Source: a virus | Strand: one strand, 5' to 3' | IMG/VR virus record: IMGVR_UViG_3300046804_001245 | Coordinates: 1-64,000 of that record | DNA length: 64,000 nt | Program-made: the position numbers and the translations under genes | Shown: positions 56,994-63,978 of the stretch, piece by piece | Layout of the letters: every line of letters begins with the position of its first letter | Numbering within the stretch: position 1 is the stretch's first letter | Notes under the pieces: model-generated | The model's database searches: none | What the model was told of the DNA's origin: nothing | The model's input: the letters and a program-made list of their open reading frames with translations, nothing else

Positions 56994-57030
56994 TATAGTC
57001 CAATTCACCCCAATGGTGTATTATGTTTAT

Positions 57031-57249
57031 TTAGTTGCGATATTGCGCTGTATGAGTTTCACGATGTAATTCATTTTCTTTATCGTGATATTTCTTGATA
57101 TAACTAATTAGTTCAATTAGTCTTGCTTGTGTATATGGTGGATATGTTGTTGTTATGATATTAGCAAATAATGCTGGATGAAAATGGTGGTCATTTAGGA
57201 TTTCTTCTAATTGGTCGATTACTTTGTCTACTTTTGTCCGCCGTCTCAT
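57031..57249 (-). CDS. Small helical protein, last leftward gene
   Basis: A 72-residue basic protein, MRRRTKVDKVIDQLEEILND, helical, with several His residues (DHHFHPALF). Ribosome-binding site AAAGGCGG, and TGATATACT lies upstream (about 57275-57283) as a possible -10. No family recognised. Confidence 0.5.
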   Translation of the reverse strand: MRRRTKVDKVIDQLEEILNDHHFHPALFANIITTTYPPYTQARLIELISYIKKYHDKENELHRETHTAQYRN

Positions 57250-57284
57250 TGTTCCGCCTTTCTATTTTGTGAGAGTATATCATA

Positions 57285-57308
57285 AAGGGCTGACTTGCGC
57301 CAGCCCTT
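57285..57308 (-). terminator. Hairpin after the 48-residue leftward gene
   Basis: AAGGGCTG (57285-57292) pairs with 57301-57308 around an 8-nt loop. On the minus strand it is followed by TTATGATATAC, which also contains the -10 of the next gene. Confidence 0.55.
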
Positions 57309-57323
57309 GTCTGATCTATTTAT

Positions 57324-57470
57324 TTAGTTCTTTGCTTGCTTGGTCTCAGCAGAAAACTTTACGCCATTCTTTTCCGCCTCTGACAGGGCCTGCTTAGCTG
57401 CAGCTGAGAAACGGCCACGGCGGCCAACAGTAATTCCCTTGCTTGCTAGATATTCACGCTTTGTTGTCAT
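57324..57470 (-). CDS. 48-residue basic protein, possibly Lsr2-tail-like
   Basis: MTTKREYLASKGITVGRRGR, then FSAAAKQALSEAEKNGVKFS. Helix-turn-helix pattern with a G-R-R-G-R centre resembles the DNA-binding C-terminal domain of actinobacterial Lsr2 (arginine-glycine hook), though only partly. ATG 57470 is behind AAAGGAT; it has its own promoter. If real, it would bind AT-rich DNA or act as a decoy. Confidence 0.5.
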   Translation of the reverse strand: MTTKREYLASKGITVGRRGRFSAAAKQALSEAEKNGVKFSAETKQAKN

Positions 57471-57498
57471 TTTGTCTATCCTTTCATGATAGGTATAT

Positions 57499-57527
57499 AT
57501 TTTATCAGGTATCCACGAATTTGTAAA
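57499..57527 (-). promoter_or_regulatory. Leftward promoter for the 48-residue gene
   Basis: On the minus strand TTTACA (57527-57522), 17-nt spacer, TAAAAT (57504-57499). Confidence 0.65.
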
Positions 57528-57536
57528 TACCCCCGT

Positions 57537-57553
57537 AAAAGGGCCTTTGGCCC
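57537..57553 (-). terminator. Leftward intrinsic terminator
   Basis: On the minus strand a short GGGCC/GGCCC stem with an AAA loop (57553-57541) is followed by TTTT (57540-57537). It would end transcripts of the 58-59 kb operon. Confidence 0.6.
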
Positions 57554-57567
57554 CGCATTCTCGCAGC

Positions 57568-57825
57568 CTAGTCGGATATGTCCGATTTGTCCACTACGAT
57601 AATATCATTAGACATGGATGGATATCCATCTTCTAACAAATCTGTTGTATCTCCTTCAAGCTCGTTATCTACATAATGAACCTGAATTGTAGAATCAGTT
57701 TCTATTTGGATCCAAGAATGTGTTGCGGCATTGGAGGCAATATCCCATGCCTCCTCCGCATTTGCCGCTTCCACATCAATATAGTATTCAATTAGTTTAT
57801 CTCCGAAGACTCTATGCTTGCTCAT
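57568..57825 (-). CDS. 85-residue protein, strand-rich and acidic
   Basis: MSKHRVFGDKLIEYYIDVEA, then NAEEAWDIASNAATHSWIQI. A ferredoxin-like half-domain with a strongly acidic C-terminus (DLLEDGYPSMSNDIIVVDKS). Similar short proteins with a YYIDVEA.NAEEAWDIA pattern appear in phage leftward arms. The end holds one copy of the CAAATCGGACA motif, in codons. Its start overlaps the upstream gene. Confidence 0.55.
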   Translation of the reverse strand: MSKHRVFGDKLIEYYIDVEAANAEEAWDIASNAATHSWIQIETDSTIQVHYVDNELEGDTTDLLEDGYPSMSNDIIVVDKSDISD

Positions 57826-58213
57826 TTAGCCACCCGTCCTCATCCAGGGATACAAGGAAGTCGTTATCCCTCATCCAATCTCTGATTACCTCTTCCAGGA
57901 TTTCGCCGCCGTGGTCCATATTAATACCAAGACCGTCGACATCATCCCAGAACTTATCCCAGATTTGTTTAAGAGTTACGCCAGTTGGCACAGCCTCGTC
58001 AACATAGTCATTAACAGCAAGGTCTTCATACTTACAATTGTCGTAGATGTCCTTGATTATATCAAATGTCCATGCCCACAACAATGAGGGAAATGCGGCA
58101 ACATCAGACAATAATCTGTTAATCTCCAGCATTTGATTGTATACGTCGTCCCTACGTGTTTGGTCCTGTAGATCTAATTGTGCTTTATGCACATCTAATG
58201 ATTCAATTTGCAT
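57812..58213 (-). CDS. 133-residue leftward protein, acidic
   Basis: MQIESLDVHKAQLDLQDQTR, with acidic helices (LLSDVAAFPSLLWAWTFDII) and a WDKFWDDVDGLG segment. ATG 58213 follows GAAAGGACC; an upstream ATG at 58237 is less likely. Not recognised. Overlaps the genes on either side. Confidence 0.5.
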   Translation of the reverse strand: MQIESLDVHKAQLDLQDQTRRDDVYNQMLEINRLLSDVAAFPSLLWAWTFDIIKDIYDNCKYEDLAVNDYVDEAVPTGVTLKQIWDKFWDDVDGLGINMDHGGEILEEVIRDWMRDNDFLVSLDEDGWLNEQA

Positions 58214-58481
58214 TCTTGGTCCTTTCGTTAATTGCAAATGCTAATGCATATGTCATTTGGTAAATATGTGTGAGAGCGTCCATTTGGCCCTCCCAGTATT
58301 TCCGCTCCATAGATTCCATGGCGTCGGAATAATCATTCTCTTCCTCAATACGCTGTGCTTCCTCCAGTTCACGCTCTGCGTCTAGCATGAGGACCTTTAG
58401 GTGCCCGTGCAAGATATCGGTGCCAGAAGACCCAGCGTCGACCTGCTTCTGCAGATATGGGTCCAGTTCTAATGTGTTCAT
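58203..58481 (-). CDS. 92-residue helical protein
   Basis: MNTLELDPYLQKQVDAGSSG, then helical charged stretches (ERELEEAQRIEEEND) and a hydrophobic C-terminal helix (MTYALAFAINERTKNAN). Clear GAGGAAATACT before the ATG. Function unknown. Confidence 0.5.
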   Translation of the reverse strand: MNTLELDPYLQKQVDAGSSGTDILHGHLKVLMLDAERELEEAQRIEEENDYSDAMESMERKYWEGQMDALTHIYQMTYALAFAINERTKNAN

Positions 58482-58696
58482 AGTATTTCCTCCACGTATT
58501 CAAGGATGTGAATTGTAGCAGAAACTTGGCCGCTTGTATAGTTATACTCAAAGTCTAATTCAGCATAATCTTTTGAGGCGGGGTCCAAGGAATCCATACG
58601 AGTAGACAACTGAGACAAATCCTCATTCAAAGATTGTATATGTAATTGAAGATAAGTAACTAATTGGGTCTTCCTATTTATATATTCAGTTTCCAT
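58478..58696 (-). CDS. 72-residue coiled-coil protein
   Basis: METEYINRKTQLVTYLQLHI, then helical (LNEDLSQLSTRMDSLDPASK). Heptads suggest oligomerisation. Overlaps its neighbours (ATGA; 11 nt with the gene to its right). Function unknown. Confidence 0.5.
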   Translation of the reverse strand: METEYINRKTQLVTYLQLHIQSLNEDLSQLSTRMDSLDPASKDYAELDFEYNYTSGQVSATIHILEYVEEIL

Positions 58697-58781
58697 TTCT
58701 CTCCTCTATACATTTAAAACAAATCTCTTTGTTGTTTACCGATACGGTAATTACTTTATAGTCATAACAGATATTACACAT
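58686..58781 (-). CDS. 31-residue double-CxxC zinc peptide
   Basis: MCNICYDYKVITVSVNNKEI, then CFKCIEERNGN. CNIC (2-5) and CFKC (21-24) pairs; the family of short CxxC-CxxC peptides fits a zinc ribbon. Overlaps neighbours on both sides. Confidence 0.5.
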   Translation of the reverse strand: MCNICYDYKVITVSVNNKEICFKCIEERNGN

Positions 58782-58998
58782 TGAAGTAGAATTCATCTCC
58801 CTCATTTAAATTATAAAACTCATTGAATTTATTCTTCAGCAAAGGGTCATCATACAATTGGATTAATTTCCAATCTGCATACATGGTTCCCTCATCTAAA
58901 TTGGACTGATTAAATTGGTCAAACAGTTCCATTGCTACAGCATGAATAATTTCACCTGTATCTGCTTCAGTCATATCGTCAAATACCGAGTGTTGCAT
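58774..58998 (-). CDS. 74-residue acidic protein
   Basis: MQHSVFDDMTEADTGEIIHA, then AMELFDQFNQSNLDEGTMYA. Helical, acidic; ends EGDEFYFNV. The start overlaps the stop of the Api92-like gene. Function unknown. Confidence 0.5.
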   Translation of the reverse strand: MQHSVFDDMTEADTGEIIHAVAMELFDQFNQSNLDEGTMYADWKLIQLYDDPLLKNKFNEFYNLNEGDEFYFNV

Positions 58999-59771
58999 TA
59001 TGCTTTCTCCATTCTATATTCAGGTACGTGGTCGGAATCCAAGTATACTTTATGGGTCTGACATTCTTTGACATTATCTAGGTCTGCCTCCCCAAGCCAA
59101 TTACAAGCAGAGCAGATTTCTCCACAATCATTATCGCAATATTCCATTGTATTATCTGAATCACAATCACGACATTTGTTCTCATACTCTGAGATAGATA
59201 TAACTTCTCCACGAAGTAATTCCATTTCTCCGCCCCAACCTGTTTCTTCCTCATAAGATAGAGTTAGCAATAAACTAGGATATTGTGCAGATAATTTTTG
59301 GAGGGCAGGAACAGGAGGAGACCAAGCAGTATTAAAGTTATAATAAACTACTAAGTTCTCTCCATTTTCAGTAGGCCCTTCCATATATGTATCTGAATAT
59401 TCTTTATTATCAGATATAGCCACATCCCATTTTGTTCCCCAATTAGTTATATTCCATGAATACCAAGACTTATCTTCTAATCTAAGTTTTTCAGTATCAT
59501 TCCACCAATTAGGGTCAGATACATCTAATTCAGAACGAGTTGGTTGTGCAACATATTCTAAATCAGTTATACCTGCTTGGCGGTGGTTATAGATATTATA
59601 AAAAGCAAAGACAGGATTAGGATATGTAGTCTGAGATACTTCCATATTTCCAGTAGTTTTATTCCATGAATCATGTAACATGACGAATGGTTTATTCATT
59701 TGTTTTACAAGGTCATTTACCAATTCAGGAGAACCTTCAATTGTAAGACCGTTATAGCACCAATTTGGCAT
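58998..59771 (-). CDS. Api92-like (DUF1281-type) ferredoxin-like protein
   Basis: A 257-residue protein starting MPNWCYNGLTIEGSPELVND at 59771, behind AAAGGAATATATA; the MPNWCYN start with a betaalphabeta order marks the Api92-like family of phage and bacterial mobile elements. C-terminal zinc-type cysteines occur in CRDCDSDNTMEYCDNDCGEI. The function of the family is not known. Confidence 0.7.
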   Translation of the reverse strand: MPNWCYNGLTIEGSPELVNDLVKQMNKPFVMLHDSWNKTTGNMEVSQTTYPNPVFAFYNIYNHRQAGITDLEYVAQPTRSELDVSDPNWWNDTEKLRLEDKSWYSWNITNWGTKWDVAISDNKEYSDTYMEGPTENGENLVVYYNFNTAWSPPVPALQKLSAQYPSLLLTLSYEEETGWGGEMELLRGEVISISEYENKCRDCDSDNTMEYCDNDCGEICSACNWLGEADLDNVKECQTHKVYLDSDHVPEYRMEKA

Positions 59772-59803
59772 TATATATTCCTTTCGTTCGGTTGAATGGT
59801 CCA

Positions 59804-59833
59804 ATTATACAATGCCCCACCGACATTTGACAA
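59804..59833 (-). promoter_or_regulatory. Leftward promoter for the Api92-like operon
   Basis: On the minus strand TTGTCA (59833-59828), 18-nt spacer, TATAAT (59809-59804). The spacer has AATGTCGG, shared with the promoter at 62839. The operon runs 59771 to 57568. Confidence 0.72.
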
Positions 59834-60054
59834 TATCCCCCAAGTTTCGGGAAATTACATTAGATCTCGTAACAGAGCTATATGGTCCTCAGGCATGCGG
59901 GCAAAAGCAAATCCCCCAGGAACCAACTGGGGGATATTGACACGTAGGGCTGCTAGTCAAACGAAAGGAATTAAGTAAACACTGCTTTACTTAGCGACTT
60001 GGGGAATCCCTATAGCCGCACCCTACATTTAAATGGGCCTAAGCCGTAGATTAA
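59834..60054. other. Non-coding spacer with two hairpins
   Basis: No gene is supported here (the spacer as a whole covers 59772-60054). It includes the hairpin 59911-59935 and an inverted repeat AAGTAAA/TTTACTT (59973-59979 with 59986-59992). Confidence 0.5.
59911..59935 (-). terminator. Leftward terminator
   Basis: ATCCCCCAG (59911-59919) pairs with 59927-59935 around a 7-nt loop; on the minus strand a TTTGCTTTTG tail follows. Confidence 0.7.
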
Positions 60055-60459
60055 TTATACCAGAAGAGGGACGTCGGTATATTTCTCTACGAATGTGCGT
60101 AGGTCCATTACGAAGAGGGGCTCATTGCTCATACCACGAACCTTGTTGTCCAAGTTATAGAATGAATCCTCTGTATGAAGACTAAAAGTCATTTGTGTAA
60201 AGTCGACGATAGCAATCTTGTGCTCGTTATCGCCAATCTCATTTACATGCAGGCCCCATCCAGTCTCCATAGACCAACCGTCGCCAATCATATGACTGAT
60301 TGCGATACGTGTTGCATATGAAGGGTCCGACCAACGAGGCTGTGCTTTTGCAACCGCCTCTGCTAAATTGGCAAGCATGTTGTGGCCCGCCCAGTGTCCA
60401 TACAGTACAATTGTGTTACCGTTCGGCTGTACAAATCCGAAGTTTGCTCTGTCACCCAT
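60055..60459 (-). CDS. Conserved phage-type protein of unknown function
   Basis: A 134-residue protein, MGDRANFGFVQPNGNTIVLY, GHWAGHNMLANLAEAVAKAQ. The MGDRANFGF / YGHWAGH pattern is widely found in actinophage leftward arms; no function is established. Metal binding by the histidines is possible. The start overlaps the gene to its right by 8 nt. Confidence 0.65.
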   Translation of the reverse strand: MGDRANFGFVQPNGNTIVLYGHWAGHNMLANLAEAVAKAQPRWSDPSYATRIAISHMIGDGWSMETGWGLHVNEIGDNEHKIAIVDFTQMTFSLHTEDSFYNLDNKVRGMSNEPLFVMDLRTFVEKYTDVPLLV

Positions 60460-60652
60460 TTATTTCTTCCTTTTCTATTATTGGTGTTTCTTCTTTACGG
60501 TCTAATTCTATAATTTCATAGGCCCACTTGTCAAGGGTCTCTGAATATTTATTTCGGTGGTGGCCACAGAAATACAATTCGCCATTAGTTCCTCTAGATA
60601 GGAATAAGGCTTGAGCTGAGCATGAATCGCATTTAATCCACTCAGAGGTCAT
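60452..60652 (-). CDS. DUF7455-like short zinc protein
   Basis: A 66-residue protein with CDSC (residues 8-11), then FCGHHRNKY. The CD.C..QA.....GeL.FC.HH pattern is frequent in Actinobacteria and their phages. One zinc. The C-terminus is acidic. Overlaps the neighbouring genes. Confidence 0.72.
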   Translation of the reverse strand: MTSEWIKCDSCSAQALFLSRGTNGELYFCGHHRNKYSETLDKWAYEIIELDRKEETPIIEKEEING

Positions 60653-60806
60653 TGTTTAATGTACCAAATTCGATTTTGTCTGCTATATCGTCCATGATTT
60701 GGCCTTCCTCGCCTAAAATAGCATCGGCTGCCCATTGACGAATATTGTTAATAATTACTTCACGAGTAAATTTAACACCATCTTCAAAACCATCTTTGTA
60801 GTCCAT
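60642..60806 (-). CDS. 54-residue helical protein
   Basis: MDYKDGFEDGVKFTREVIIN..., then AADAILGEEGQIMDDIADKI. ATG 60806 follows AGGAGGT, the best ribosome-binding site of the leftward arm. Short and acidic. Overlaps the gene on its left by 11 nt. Confidence 0.6.
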   Translation of the reverse strand: MDYKDGFEDGVKFTREVIINNIRQWAADAILGEEGQIMDDIADKIEFGTLNNDL

Positions 60807-60807
60807 G

Positions 60808-61017
60808 TTACCTCCTGTAGCCTGTTGGCTGGTAATCTGTCTCCACTAGTATATCCAATTTATACTTAGATATCAAGGCTGAAACTTTTTCAATATTTCC
60901 CGTCCCAATATCAAATACAGTTGAATCTATCCAATATGGATCTAATCCAGCGAATTCAGCGTCCCAATATGCCGCTTTGAGGGCGGCAGTATTAGGAGCA
61001 CGTAGTTGATAATACAT
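60808..61017 (-). CDS. 69-residue protein
   Basis: MYYQLRAPNTAALKAAYWDA, then EFAGLDPYWIDSTVFDIGTG. The start overlaps the upstream gene by one base. Strand-helix-strand fold. Function unknown. Confidence 0.5.
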   Translation of the reverse strand: MYYQLRAPNTAALKAAYWDAEFAGLDPYWIDSTVFDIGTGNIEKVSALISKYKLDILVETDYQPTGYRR

Positions 61018-61571
61018 TAGTTCCAGTCCTGACTATCAACTAAATCAATATCCCATGAATCTACTTCGGTAGTAAAATCATTTGAGTCGACTGAAAGATT
61101 GTCAGAGAGATGATAACGAATATCAAAGTCATTAACTTCGGTAATATCTACCTCAGTACTTCCTGATACTGTAAGAGTTACAGTCCAGTTCATTGTTTGT
61201 TTTGGCTCATGGTCAAGGATTACACAAAGGTCACGAAGAACCTCTTCCTTGTCGACTGTATCTGAGAACCAACTATCAATAGTTAAATTATCGATAATCT
61301 GACCGATTTGTTTTTCTTGTGATTCAAGACGGGCATCACGATATTGTGCTTTTCTAAACATCTCGCTGATGTCTGCACGATTTAGAGTCCATTCTCTAAG
61401 TTCGCCATTTGGCAAGTGTTCATATGCTTTGATTGTTGGATTAGCGAAGAGCAAATCCTCCAATTCAGTTGCTTTATATAGTTTATAGATACTGTCATTT
61501 GATTCTGGCTGAATTTCACGAACAGTAGTTAATGCATGAGGATTATATGAATCCTGCGATACTATTTCCAT
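61017..61571 (-). CDS. 184-residue acidic protein
   Basis: MEIVSQDSYNPHALTTVREI, then helical (FRKAQYRDARLESQEKQIGQ) and a strand-rich C-terminus (MNWTVTLTVSGSTEVDITEV). ATG 61571 follows AAAGGAAA. TATAAT on the minus strand lies at about 61599-61604, and the region before is short. The longer reading to 61790 would cross the tRNA and is not accepted. Confidence 0.55.
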   Translation of the reverse strand: MEIVSQDSYNPHALTTVREIQPESNDSIYKLYKATELEDLLFANPTIKAYEHLPNGELREWTLNRADISEMFRKAQYRDARLESQEKQIGQIIDNLTIDSWFSDTVDKEEVLRDLCVILDHEPKQTMNWTVTLTVSGSTEVDITEVNDFDIRYHLSDNLSVDSNDFTTEVDSWDIDLVDSQDWN

Positions 61572-61626
61572 TTGTTTCCTTTCGTTGTTATTGACCGTAT
61601 TATAGCGGACCTGACTGACAAAATCC

Positions 61627-61641
61627 AGGGGTCCCGCCCCT
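61627..61641 (-). terminator. Hairpin downstream of tRNA-Asp
   Basis: AGGGG (61627-61631) pairs with CCCCT (61637-61641). The minus strand continues GGATTTTGTC, so it may end the tRNA transcript. Confidence 0.45.
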
Positions 61642-61686
61642 TTGTCGTAACAATCTTTTTTGGATTTCACGTATGCGGGCGAGCTG

Positions 61687-61761
61687 CGACCCATACCAGA
61701 TTTGAACTGGTGATCTCCACCGTGACAAGGTGGCGCTTTAACCATGCTAAGCCAATGGGCC
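61687..61761 (-). tRNA. tRNA-Asp (anticodon GTC)
   Basis: A 75-nt cloverleaf on the minus strand: acceptor GGCCCAT pairs with ATGGGTC (one G-U); D-stem GCTT/AAGC; anticodon stem CCACC/GGTGG around TTGTCAC; variable AGATC; T-stem ACCAG/CTGGT with loop TTCAAAT; discriminator G as usual for Asp. CCA is not encoded. Confidence 0.92.
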
Positions 61762-61767
61762 AATAGG

Positions 61768-61785
61768 GGGCCCCTTGCGGGGCCC
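61768..61785. terminator. GC-rich hairpin between DUF932-like gene and tRNA
   Basis: GGGCCCC (61768-61774) pairs with GGGGCCC (61779-61785) around TTGC. No T-run. Confidence 0.5.
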
Positions 61786-61793
61786 GTCATTCT

Positions 61794-62804
61794 TTAGAAT
61801 GATTTTACAACCTGAAGAATTTTATTCTTCTCGGCGGTAATAATTGGGTCAAAACCAGAAGCAGAAGCCCACTTTGATTCTGAATTACTCTTGCGAGTAG
61901 GACGGAAATAATCAAGGCGTTCAGTAAGCGCATTGAAAGCGCCCCATTTTGTTCCCTTGATATTAGCATTGGTCGGAGAGTTATGGTAAAGGTCATTTAG
62001 CAAAACAACCTTGTTATCCCATTTTGTCTTAGCCAATTTAGAATCAGATTCGGCAGGCTTAGGATAAATTGTTTTTACAATATCCTGAAATTGCTTATCT
62101 GTAATTTCAGCAGCGAATAGAGATTGAGCCTCTTTTTCAAAAGCGTCGAAATAGCCAAGAGTAAGACCAAGAGTCTCACGAGCAATTTGAATCTTACCTT
62201 CCGCCGTTTGAGTGTGGCGAATCTTGAAAGATTGCTTTGATTGCTTCATCGCTAGGTTTAGCGTATTTTGGCATACGACACGAACAGGTGTAATCGCTGC
62301 CTGAACAGCAACAGAGCCGTCGTGTGATGTCCATACGATAAGATAAAGTTTAGTTTTATCGTTAGCACCTTTAGGGTCTAGCACCATTTCACGGGGAACA
62401 GTAAGAGAACCGAATACAACTTTGCCATTCTTTAGAGAACCAGCAGATTCCCAAGCGCAGCGAGAATCGCCGTCTAGGATATTGTCAGCGAATGAAAATA
62501 GTTCTTCATTCTGAACAACTTTATATCTAGCACCGACAGTTGAGAGAACATCTGTTCCGCCATTGAATGGGTTAGTTCTAGTCACGAGTTGTGAATTAGA
62601 AGAATCATTCCAAGATTCTGGAATGAAATCAGATACAGGTGAAAGCGAAACATTCCAATTAGAAAGTTTAGCCTCATCTAACATCATTTGAGTTGAAACA
62701 GATTCATCTTGTGCGAAGATTCTGTTTGCGAGATTGTGCCAAGCGGGAGTTCCACGCAAGGCGAAAGCGACTTCGTCGCCATTTATTTCTAGGTTATGAG
62801 CCAT
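61794..62804 (-). CDS. DUF932 / phage-plasmid-like protein (TIGR03299 type)
   Basis: A 336-residue protein beginning MAHNLEINGDEVAFALRGTP, AWHNLANRIF. The WHNLA segment, GARYKVVQNEELF and TPVRVVCQNTL are typical of the DUF932 family on phages and plasmids; function unknown. Ribosome-binding site GAAAGGAT; own promoter at 62839-62867. Likely early and well expressed. Confidence 0.82.
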   Translation of the reverse strand: MAHNLEINGDEVAFALRGTPAWHNLANRIFAQDESVSTQMMLDEAKLSNWNVSLSPVSDFIPESWNDSSNSQLVTRTNPFNGGTDVLSTVGARYKVVQNEELFSFADNILDGDSRCAWESAGSLKNGKVVFGSLTVPREMVLDPKGANDKTKLYLIVWTSHDGSVAVQAAITPVRVVCQNTLNLAMKQSKQSFKIRHTQTAEGKIQIARETLGLTLGYFDAFEKEAQSLFAAEITDKQFQDIVKTIYPKPAESDSKLAKTKWDNKVVLLNDLYHNSPTNANIKGTKWGAFNALTERLDYFRPTRKSNSESKWASASGFDPIITAEKNKILQVVKSF

Positions 62805-62838
62805 AGATTTATCCTTTCGATAGTTGATTAGTTCCTGA

Positions 62839-62867
62839 ATTATACACTACGCTGCCGACATTGTAAA
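62839..62867 (-). promoter_or_regulatory. Leftward promoter for the DUF932-like gene
   Basis: On the minus strand TTTACA (62867-62862), 17-nt spacer, TATAAT (62844-62839). The spacer begins ATGTCGG, as in the promoter at 59804. Confidence 0.72.
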
Positions 62868-62884
62868 TAGTTAGTTCCAATATA

Positions 62885-62898
62885 GGGCAAATCGGACA
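62885..62898. repeat. Copy of motif GGGCAAATCGGACA
   Basis: Identical to 56980-56993, here in the non-coding spacer between two leftward genes. Confidence 0.6.
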
Positions 62899-62899
62899 C

Positions 62900-62919
62900 C
62901 CTGTGAGAAAGCTCACAGG
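62900..62919 (-). terminator. Hairpin downstream of the 40-residue gene
   Basis: CCTGTGAG (62900-62907) pairs with 62912-62919 around AAAG. A second stem, GGGGC/GCCCC (62949-62961), lies nearer to the gene. Either may limit read-through. Confidence 0.55.
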
Positions 62920-62979
62920 ATCCAGGGGTATTTTAGACTTGACGTAACGGGGCTTCGCCCCCCACAGTTGTGCGGGCCT

Positions 62980-63102
62980 TCAGCTCATGTACTCGTTGAT
63001 CACATCCAGCGCATTACACAATTGGCAGAAACATTCGCCATGGTCCATAACATCTTCCCAAATTAATTGCTGCAATTCGTGCACCGCATATGGACCGCTC
63101 AT
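62980..63102 (-). CDS. 40-residue CxxC peptide
   Basis: MSGPYAVHELQQLIWEDVMD, then GECFCQLCNALDVINEYMS, with CFCQLC. The ATG overlaps the upstream TGA. Probably metal binding. Confidence 0.5.
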   Translation of the reverse strand: MSGPYAVHELQQLIWEDVMDHGECFCQLCNALDVINEYMS

Positions 63103-63818
63103 TTTTTACTCGCAGAAAATCTTATGTCTGCTTTATTAAATACGCAGAGCCCACACGATACACAGGCTGAACCGTTAGTAGATATTAGCGGAATTCGTTT
63201 AGCATTTTCAGGACACTTTGCGCCTACTTTGCCAGTTAATTCTTTCATGACAGTTTCTGCCACCGCAAAATTCTTAGCGAGATACGCAAGGCGTGTGCCG
63301 TGATTAGTACGCAATTCTTTAGCAGTATCTTTATTTTCATCATCCGTCGAATAGTAAAGAGATAGATTAGCAATTCCCTTTAGAATTACGGCGGCGGAAG
63401 CGACACGGGTATAGACCCAAAATTGAACATCAGGGTGTTTCTCAATAACATTCTTCCACGCATAGGCATATGTCTCATTAAAGAAATCTCCGTCCCAGTG
63501 GATACGGAATAATTTATCGGCATTTTTCTTATCACAGTCCGCCTTGAATTCTACAATCATTTCATCTAGAAGAGAGACCATTGTTTCGATATTGGCATTG
63601 CGTATCAATTCCCAATTATGGAGCAGTACGGCTTTAACGCCTTTATACACCTTTTCTAATTTACCAGCATAGCAGACACTTTCGCAGATACTAGTTGCGC
63701 CAGGACATGAATAGGCCTTACCAGCAGGCAGGCCAAAAGTATTAGCAATCGTAGGTGTCTTCCCGTTAGGGCTAACGGCGTTAGCCACTTTTCGGTCATT
63801 AGAGCGTTTCAATTTCAT
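63099..63818 (-). CDS. GP88-family-like protein with Cys clusters
   Basis: A 239-residue protein starting MKLKRSNDRKVANAVSPNGK. Conserved Cys pattern CPGATSICESVCYAGKLEKV near residue 38, RIHWDGDFFNETYAYAWKNV in the middle, and CVSCGLCVFN at the end, as in the phage GP88 family; Fe-S binding is likely. The start is leaderless: TAGAAT on the minus strand 63831-63826 and 7 nt to the ATG. An upstream ATG at 63860 is in frame but unlikely. Confidence 0.7.
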   Translation of the reverse strand: MKLKRSNDRKVANAVSPNGKTPTIANTFGLPAGKAYSCPGATSICESVCYAGKLEKVYKGVKAVLLHNWELIRNANIETMVSLLDEMIVEFKADCDKKNADKLFRIHWDGDFFNETYAYAWKNVIEKHPDVQFWVYTRVASAAVILKGIANLSLYYSTDDENKDTAKELRTNHGTRLAYLAKNFAVAETVMKELTGKVGAKCPENAKRIPLISTNGSACVSCGLCVFNKADIRFSASKK

Positions 63819-63825
63819 ATGGGTA

Positions 63826-63834
63826 ATTCTATCA
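63826..63834 (-). promoter_or_regulatory. Leftward extended -10 for the GP88-like gene
   Basis: TGATAGAAT on the minus strand (63834-63826). Its overlap with the stop codon of the 48-residue gene is exact. Leaderless arrangement. Confidence 0.6.
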
Positions 63835-63978
63835 CCACATACCGACAGCGAATTCGGCAACAGTATCTAGACATTCGGCGCATGCCCAATCATCGCCATA
63901 GACTTCGTATTCTGCCTCATCGACAAAATAGGTGGCAGTACCACAGATTTCATAGTATAAACAATTTACTTTTATCAT
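63832..63978 (-). CDS. 48-residue zinc protein at the right edge
   Basis: MIKVNCLYYEICGTATYFVD, then ADWACAEC-like end DDWACAECLDTVAEF. C6, C12 and CAEC could bind zinc. ATG 63978 follows GAAAGGGAAAC. Its stop overlaps the next promoter. Confidence 0.55.
   Translation of the reverse strand: MIKVNCLYYEICGTATYFVDEAEYEVYGDDWACAECLDTVAEFAVGMW

Larger units (their letters stand above)
56569..57030. other. Convergent non-coding region, candidate origin/control locus
   Basis: No supported gene lies in these 462 bases, between the end of the rightward genes and the end of the leftward genes. Contents: a terminator-like hairpin (56606-56634), four 10-bp repeats (56631-56670), AT-rich DNA (about 56670-56730), two direct 11-bp repeats (56753-56790), an inverted structure CTCGTA...TACGAG enclosing GGCG/CGCC (about 56791-56826), AT-rich repeats with ATAACATTTTGTTAT, and a terminator (56941-56966). 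This is typical of an origin or control region. Confidence 0.5.

Noticed and set aside
56916-57098. A 60-codon rightward frame in the convergent region
   Set aside because: No SD, no promoter, overlaps a leftward gene and a terminator-like hairpin; Cys/Phe-rich without a domain pattern.
59867-59910. A 13-codon minus-strand peptide near the terminator
   Set aside because: No SD and it begins just after a terminator hairpin; too short to support.
61572-61790. N-terminal extension of the 61017 gene to 61790
   Set aside because: It would translate across the tRNA-Asp; the ATG at 61571 has the AAAGGAAA site and a typical start.
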